DNA of 10,791 nt. It comes from Eimeria necatrix (Eukaryota > Apicomplexa > Conoidasida > Eucoccidiorida > Eimeriidae). This document shows positions 5,863 to 10,791 of this stretch, piece by piece. Both the position numbers and the translations under genes were made by a program. The stretch lies in assembly GCF_000499385.1 (NCBI RefSeq), contig NW_013651944.1, positions 1 to 10,791 on the forward strand, in the 5' to 3' direction. Under the pieces are notes generated by a model that worked only from the letters and a program-made list of their open reading frames with translations, searched no databases and was not told where the DNA came from. Position 1 is the stretch's first letter, and every line of letters starts with the position of its first letter.

Positions 5863-6768
5863 GGAACTTAAGGCTTTAGCCCTGGGAGAGGCTGGGGTTA
5901 AGGGTTTAGGGTTTAGGGTTTAGGGTTTAAGGACTCGTTTGAAGCCTAGGGTTTAGGGTTTGAAGACTCGTTTGAAGCCCCGGGGTTTTTGGGATTTAGG
6001 AAACTCGTTTGCTAGGGTTTAGGGTTTGAAGACTCGTCTGGAGCCTAGGGCTTACGGTTAGGGTTTAGAGGCCTGCCCAGGGCCTAGGGTTTAGGGTTTA
6101 GAGGACCCTTCAAAGCCTAGGGTTTAGGGTTTCTAGAGAAGCTACTTAGTGGACAACGGGGAACGCCTGAGTCCCTACAACAGCACTTGGGGCCCCCCCA
6201 AACCAGGGGGCCCCAAAGGAACCGGCGGGGGCCCCCATGGGGGGCCCCAGTAGGGCCCCCAGGGGGGCCCCCGGGTCACCTGACCATTGGTCCATTGTTC
6301 TTTGAGTGGATTTCACCTCGTTTAAAGGACTTAAAATGAAATTAAGTAAAATAAACAAAATTAAAACTTTAAAAGCCTCAATTTTGGATTTTCTGGCAGC
6401 CCTGGGGCCCCTAGCAGCAGCCACTAACTGGCCCGGGGGGCCCCATCAGAAGGGTCCAGCCCCACGGGGGCCCCTCCGGGGGCCCCTAGGGGGCCCCTGG
6501 GGGGCCCCTTGGGGCCGCTAGGAGGCAAATTTTAGGTAATAAATATCTTTAATTTTAAATATTTCAACTTTTAAATGAAAACTGAGTAAAGCAGACGCCA
6601 CAAGGCCCCCCCAGAGCTGCTGCTGCTGCCTGTGTTGCTGCTGCGGACTTCTTGAGGCCCAGGGGCCCCCGGGGGGCCCCCAGAAGCCATTTCTCAGGGG
6701 GCCCCCGGGGGCCCCCGAAGGGTCCTTTGCCCCATCACATGCTGCTGCTGCTGATCTGAGGGGGCCCC
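5863..6768. other. Intergenic region downstream of the methyltransferase gene
   Basis: 906 bp without a gene I can support. In order it holds telomere-like and degenerate composite repeats (5890-6133), a short unique stretch (6134-6185), GGGGCCCC motifs (6186-6275), an AT-rich patch (6290-6390), more GGGGCCCC motifs (6400-6515), a second AT-rich patch (6520-6595), and CTG plus GGGGCCCC sequence up to the next start. It should contain the methyltransferase 3' UTR and the promoter and 5' UTR of the next gene; no specific signal is assigned. Confidence 0.6.
5890..6133 (+). repeat. Degenerate composite telomere-like minisatellite
   Basis: TTTAGGG units alternate with a second element close to GAAGACTCGTTTGAAGCCTA. 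Recognisable copies of the element begin near 5930, 5962, 6000 and 6028, with weaker ones near 6069 and 6102. The period is roughly 30 to 40 bp and copies diverge to the right. Confidence 0.8.
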
Positions 6769-7123
6769 ATGGTGAGGGGCCCCAGGACCCCTTTGGGGCC
6801 CCTTGCTGCACTTTGGGGGCCCCCGAATACCCATTTGCTGGGACCCTGGGGGCCCCCCTTGCTCGGGGCTTCTTCAGCAGCAGCTGAGATTCAGCTGCTG
6901 CAGCTGCGGCTGCTGCTGCCTCCACAGTGGGCCCCCCGCAGCAGCAAATGCAGACACAGCAGCAGCAGCAGCAGCCGCAGCAGCAGCAGCAGCAGCAGGG
7001 GCCAGCTGACTAACCCCTTTTCCCCACAGCCACAGGGGGGCCCCCCTCACTCGTTTTGTGGGGCCCACAGGGGGCCCCCCTGTGAGCGTTCATTTTGCGC
7101 AGTTCGCCGTATCTCCGAGCCGG

Positions 7124-7167
<44 letters not shown>

Positions 7168-7333
7168 GGCAGCAGCAGCAGCAGCAGCAGCAGCAGCTCC
7201 GAGGAAGCCTCGTTGCCTCCACTTCTGCAGCAATTAATTCCTCCCCAAATGCGGCGCCGCGCCTTTGAGGGGCCCCCCAATGCCCGGCAGCTGATGGCTG
7301 GCCTGCTGGCGCGTGGGGGGCCCCCCAAAGCCC

Positions 7334-7370
<37 letters not shown>

Positions 7371-7484
7371 GAGGCACCCAGTTGCTGCTGTGCTGCAGTA
7401 CGCACAAGAACACATAAAGGCCTTCGACGAAATCCACTGCGCCACAGCCCTTCTGCTGCTGGGCCGTTTACGAAGGCAGCAAGA

Positions 7485-7524
<40 letters not shown>

Positions 7525-7595
7525 CCGTTTGCTGCTGGGCCTGGCTTCGTCGCTGCAGTGGCTGAGCAAACCGTGCGGCGGCGGGGGCAGCAGCA

Positions 7596-7648
<53 letters not shown>

Positions 7649-8060
7649 TTCTCCTGGCGCCCGCCATGCCCACCTTTTTGCGGCATCTTTACAGCAGCAG
7701 CGCCTTTTGCGCTCTCCGCAGCAAACTGCTGCAGCACTTCGAAGCAGCGGCTGCAGCCAGCAGCAGTAGCAACAGCAGCAGCAGCAGCAGCAGCAGCAAA
7801 AGCAGCAGCAGCAGCAGCAGCAGCAGCACCCCCCAGCTCGTATCCAACACGTTGTGGGCCCTAGGGGCCCTCGGCACATGCGACTTCCCCTTGGCCCTTG
7901 CTGCAGTTGCTGTGCTGCGGCCTCTCCTGCAGCAGCAACTGCAGCAGCAGCAGCAGCAGCAGCAGCAGCCGCTGCTGCTTCCTGTAGACATTTGCAACAT
8001 TGCGTGGGGCCTGGCCACTGCAGCAGACCGTTCGAGCGCCGCCTTCGTCGTCTCACTGCC

Positions 8061-8113
<53 letters not shown>

Positions 8114-8345
8114 TGGTGGCAGCAGCTCGGGAGCAGCTGCAGGAAACCCTGAAAGAGACTTTTGTGTCTTTGCTTCTTGCTGCGCTGCTGCTGCAGCAGC
8201 AAAAGGCTTTTGAAGTGAAGGGCCTTTCCACTCTGATATGGGCTGTAGCAAAAGCTGGGGTGTACAGACACCCCGCTGCAGCAGCAGCAAAGCAGCAAAC
8301 CCTTGCTGCTCTCTTCCAAGTGCAAAAGAACAACGTGCGGGCCCT

Positions 8346-8379
<34 letters not shown>

Positions 8380-8517
8380 CAACAGCAGCAGGTGCCGCAG
8401 CAAGAGCAGCATCAACTAGCTGTGCAGCAGCGGCAGCAGCTGGAGGCGCAGCAGCAGCAGCAGCAGCTTAAAGGGCCTGATGGGGAAGCAGTACTGGCAC
8501 CAGAAGCAGCACCACCA

Positions 8518-8551
<34 letters not shown>

Positions 8552-8757
8552 AGGCATCCCCGAGGCCTCCTTTGCCGTGTCCCTTTGAAGCTTCCTCCGG
8601 CGAGCCAGTTACTGCTGCTGCTGCTGCTGCTGCTGCTGTGCAGCAGCAGCAGCAGCAACATGCCTCTGGGCCTCAACAGGGGCCCGCAGCAGCATCTGCG
8701 GAGGCAGCCGTTCCCTTACTGGGGCCCCCCAGGGGCCCCCCGAGGGGGCCCCCCGCT

Positions 8758-8792
<35 letters not shown>

Positions 8793-9385
8793 TGTATTTG
8801 GGCCCTTTTGCGAAAAGGCCTTGGGGGCCCTCGGGGGCCCCGGGGCCCTCTGTGAACTCTCGCTGCAGCAAATAGGAAATGTGCTTTGGGCTTTTGCTGC
8901 TGCTGCTCACCTTTCTCCTCGCCTTTGTGAAGCAGCAGCAGCAGAGTTCCTTCGCAGGGCCCACCTTGCTGCTGGGGGCCCCCCAGAGGCCCCCCCAGGG
9001 GCTCCCATAGGGGCCCCCCCAGGGGCCCCCCCAGGGGCCCCCCCAGGGGCCCCCCCAGGGGCCCCCCCAGGGGCCCCCCCAGGGGCCCCCCCAGGGGCCC
9101 CCCCAGGGGTCCCCCTAGGGGCCCCACCAGGGGCCCCCCTAGGGGCCCCCATAGGGGCCCCCCCAGGGGCCCCCATAGGGGCCCCCCCAGGGGCCCCCAT
9201 AGGGGCCCCCCCAGGGGCCCCCATAGGGGCCCCCATAGGGGCCCCCACTCGGGGGGCCCCCCGGGGGCCCCTGCCGAGCTGCCGCGATGTTGCTGCTGCA
9301 ATGCTGGCAGCATCGCAGCACCAGACCTTCCCTGAGGCCCTTTTTGTGTCTCTTCCGGAGCTGCTGCTGTCCAAAATGCCCTCCC

Positions 9386-9420
<35 letters not shown>

Positions 9421-9627
9421 TTTCTGGCGGAGGCCTCCCTGCGCGACTTGGCGGGCCTCTGCATCGGCATGCAGCGTGCTGCTGCTTCTGCTGCTGGGGG
9501 CCCCCTGCTGCAGCAGCAGCTGCGGGCTCAGGGGGGCCCCCAGGAGGCCGCGCTGCTGCAGCAAGAGGCAAGGAAGCAGCAAAAGGAGGCCCTAGCTCTC
9601 TTTGAGGGGGGCCCTCAGCCACACACT

Positions 9628-9662
<35 letters not shown>

Positions 9663-9966
9663 GAAGCAGCCGCAGCAGCAGAAAGAAGCACAAACTCAGC
9701 AGCAGCAAAAGCAGCAGCAGCAGAAAGCAGCACAAACCCAGCAACAGCAGCGGCACAAACAACAGCAGCAGCACAAACAGCAGCAGCAACAGCAGCAACA
9801 GCAGCAACAGCAGCGGGAGCAGCAGCAGCAGCAGCAGCAGCAGCAAAGGTACATGCATGCAGCTCTCCTTGTTTGGCATTCAGTCTGCCGAGAGATAAGG
9901 CGGCGTCTGGAGAAGGGGGGCCCCCGTGCTTTGGTCTTTGGGGGCCCCTCCGGGTCTCCCAGGGGG

Positions 9967-10014
<48 letters not shown>

Positions 10015-10345
10015 ACAGAAGCAGCAGCGTCGCTGCGAGATGTGTGGTCACTCAGCTGCTGCTTGGGCTGCGTGGGTCTCCTTTCTCCTTATCTTTTTAG
10101 GGGCCTCACAGCTGCTGCTCTTCAGCTTGCTGCTCGCAGCAGCAGCAGCAGCAGCAAGCAGCAGCAGCACGCCGAACAGCAGCCAAGCCCGCAGCAGCAG
10201 CAGCAGCAGCAGCAGCAGCACAGTGCTGCTGGGGACACTCTCTCCCCAAGGTGGGGGGGCCCCACAGGGGGCCTCCAGAAAGAAACCCCGAGGGCCCTCA
10301 CTGAGACCTTTGACTATCTAGTGAGTGTAGATGCTCTGCTGCTGC

Positions 10346-10420
<75 letters not shown>

Positions 10421-10791
10421 GTCTTGCTGCTACTGCTGCTGCTGCTGCTGCTCTGTCCCCGGTCTCAGGTGGTTTACAAACCCCCCTATTGGCTCATCAA
10501 CACAGCCCAGACAGAGCCGGGGGCCCCAGAGGCCTGTGGGGCCCCTGGGGGCCCCCAGGCCTCATGGGGGCCCCCTGGGGGCCCCCCCGGTGCTGTTGAA
10601 GTCCCTGCATGGGCCTCAAGGGGGGCCCCCCTACGAAACACGCAGGGAGTACCCCCTGAGGGGCTGCTCGGGAGGGCCCCCGAGGCCCCAGGGGGGGGCC
10701 CCCAAGGGGCCCCAGGGGGGGGCCCCCAAGGGGCCCCAGGGGGGGGCCCCCATGGGGCCCCAGGGGGGGGCCCCCAAGGGGCCCCAGGGGG
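6769..10791 (+). CDS. Helical-repeat (HPR/OPR-like) RNA-binding protein with a putative RluA-type pseudouridine synthase domain, 3' end missing
   Basis: Exon 6769-10320 (1184 codons) joins exon 10469 onward in phase 0; the second exon is open to the window end. An in-frame TGA lies 12 nt before the ATG. Helical-repeat motifs of the Leu-Trp-Ala type occur at residues 360-369 (NTLWALGALG), 407-416 (DICNIAWGLA), 485-499 (GLSTLIWAVAKAGVY), 700-710 (QQIGNVLWAFA), 891-905 (LRDLAGLCIGMQRAA) and from 1088 (SLRDVWSLSCCLGC). These resemble the heptatricopeptide/octotricopeptide and FASTK-type repeats of organellar RNA-binding proteins. Between them lie Ser, Ala and Gln runs and a GAPP array (8990-9250). 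After the intron the join reads FDYL-VVYKPPYWLINT, like the first conserved strand and the Lys-Pro motif of RluA-family pseudouridine synthases. The catalytic Asp motif is outside the window. No RAP domain is visible. A role in organellar rRNA processing or modification is inferred. The helical-repeat call is firmer than the RluA call. Confidence 0.75.
6772..7029 (+). other. Candidate first intron of the helical-repeat gene (258 nt, in frame)
   Basis: GTGAGG directly follows the start ATG. At 7029 a textbook acceptor ends: CTGACTAAC (branch-site-like), then CCCCTTTTCCCCACAG. Removal is in phase 0 and gives Met-Pro-Gln-Gly-Gly-Pro-Pro followed by an Arg-containing stretch (CERSFCAVRRIS). The segment has no in-frame stop, so an unspliced reading of 86 extra residues is also possible. 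It contains mainly GGGGCCCC and CAG/CTG sequence. Confidence 0.4.
7126..8112 (+). repeat. CAG tracts read in three frames as Ser, Ala and Gln
   Basis: A series of CAG-family runs inside one open frame: AGC/Ser (7126-7200, 7336-7368, 7759-7828), GCA/Ala (about 7491-7522) and CAG/Gln (7588-7647, 7929-7968, 8059-8112). They lie between the conserved helical motifs. Confidence 0.93.
8341..8660 (+). repeat. Gln- and Ala-coding CAG/GCT tracts
   Basis: CAG runs read as Gln (8347-8397, 8449-8466, 8641-8658) and GCT runs read as Ala (8518-8552, 8612-8638). The GCT runs show that CTG-strand repeats are tolerated in this exon when read as Ala. Confidence 0.88.
8990..9250 (+). repeat. 12-bp coding minisatellite (Gly-Ala-Pro-Pro/Ile array)
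   Basis: About 20 tandem units of GGGGCCCCCCCA or its GGGGCCCCCATA and CTA variants, read as Gly-Ala-Pro-Pro, Gly-Ala-Pro-Ile or Gly-Ala-Pro-Leu. The period is a multiple of three, so copy-number change keeps the frame. The units to the left are nearly identical and those to the right alternate between two variants. Confidence 0.93.
9629..9846 (+). repeat. Gln/Lys-rich CAG-derived tract
   Basis: A long CAG-rich region with interspersed AAG, AAA, CAC and ACA codons, giving a Gln-rich, basic and strongly hydrophilic stretch of about 70 residues within the helical-repeat protein. Confidence 0.88.
9967..10014 (+). repeat. CAG tract encoding polyglutamine
   Basis: About 16 CAG codons followed by Thr-Glu-Ala-Ala-Ala-Ser and then the SLRDVWSLS helical motif. 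Confidence 0.92.
10321..10468 (+). other. Intron between the helical-repeat and RluA-like parts (148 nt)
   Basis: Donor GTGAGT at 10321 directly after a CTA codon; acceptor CCCCGGTCTCAG ending at 10468; phase 0. Most of the interior is a CTG run (10338-10420). Reading through is open but yields a Leu run and loses the VVYKPPYWLINT sequence, which appears only in the spliced frame. Confidence 0.75.
10691..10791 (+). repeat. 24-bp tandem repeat, coding Gly/Pro/Gln-rich
   Basis: Four units of a run of eight G, CCCCC, AA (AT in one unit), GGGGCCCCA, cut by the window end. In the proposed RluA-like exon the unit is read as Gly-Gly-Gly-Pro-Gln-Gly-Ala-Pro, so the repeat lies inside or next to the catalytic domain as an insertion. 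Confidence 0.9.

Noticed and set aside
5929..6133. CRISPR-like repeat/spacer array
   Set aside because: The recurring element decays quickly, the spacers are themselves TTTAGGG repeats, and the genome is eukaryotic. It is a composite minisatellite.
6146..6424. Minus-strand frame with a hydrophobic stretch (KVLILFILLNFIL)
   Set aside because: The hydrophobic part comes from an AT-rich intergenic patch and the rest from GGGGCCCC motifs. No family resemblance or splice support was seen.
7010..8290. Long minus-strand open frame (426 codons) opposite the helical-repeat gene
   Set aside because: It consists of Ala, Cys and Leu runs from CTG read antisense. CAG/CTG repeats are stop-free in all six frames, and the plus strand carries the recognisable helical motifs.
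8609..10051. Minus-strand open frame of 480 codons with Ala, Gly-Gly-Pro-Leu and Leu runs
   Set aside because: Explained by the stop-free GGGGCCCC minisatellite and CAG tracts. No family motif is visible, and it lies opposite a better supported gene.

Overview
The window looks like nuclear DNA of an apicomplexan coccidian, most likely an Eimeria species. The reasons are the massive CAG/CTG trinucleotide tracts inside genes, many interstitial telomere-like AAACCCT/TTTAGGG arrays, genes broken into short exons, and proteins interrupted by long Gln, Ser and Ala runs. The third abundant repeat is a palindromic GGGGCCCC-type motif, present in exons, introns and intergenic DNA. All gene models below were built by hand from splice signals, reading phase and remembered family motifs; no database was searched.

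Layout, left to right. (1) Positions 1-1334, minus strand: the 5' end of an M1-family aminopeptidase N gene. It has a signal-peptide-like first exon (1163-1334), a 239-nt intron, a second exon (418-923) ending in the start of the M1 N-terminal domain, and an intron that runs off the left edge. (2) 1335-1748: a divergent intergenic region with four AAACCCT units and many GGGGCCCC motifs. (3) 1749-5862, plus strand: a complete gene for a KsgA/RsmA-type rRNA adenine dimethyltransferase in at least eight exons. All internal joins agree in phase and rebuild the family motifs in order. The N-terminal leader is long, begins with a hydrophobic stretch, and could target the protein to an organelle. (4) 5863-6768: intergenic DNA with a degenerate telomere-like minisatellite, AT-rich patches and GGGGCCCC motifs. 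(5) 6769 to the right edge, plus strand: a large protein with Leu-Trp-Ala helical-repeat motifs typical of organellar RNA-binding proteins (HPR/OPR/FASTK-like). It is joined through a phase-0 intron to what looks like the start of an RluA-type pseudouridine synthase domain; the gene is cut by the window end.

Two of the three genes would act on structured RNA, probably organellar rRNA: one dimethylates adenines in small-subunit rRNA, the other couples an RNA-binding helical array to a possible pseudouridine synthase. This shared theme is an inference from domain identity.

The most striking structural signal is in the methyltransferase gene. Introns 4 and 6 carry an AAACCCT array just after the 5' splice site and a TTTAGGG array just before the 3' splice site, so each intron can fold into a long hairpin that brings its two splice sites together. 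Intron 6, where this is most extreme, also has a non-canonical GC donor.
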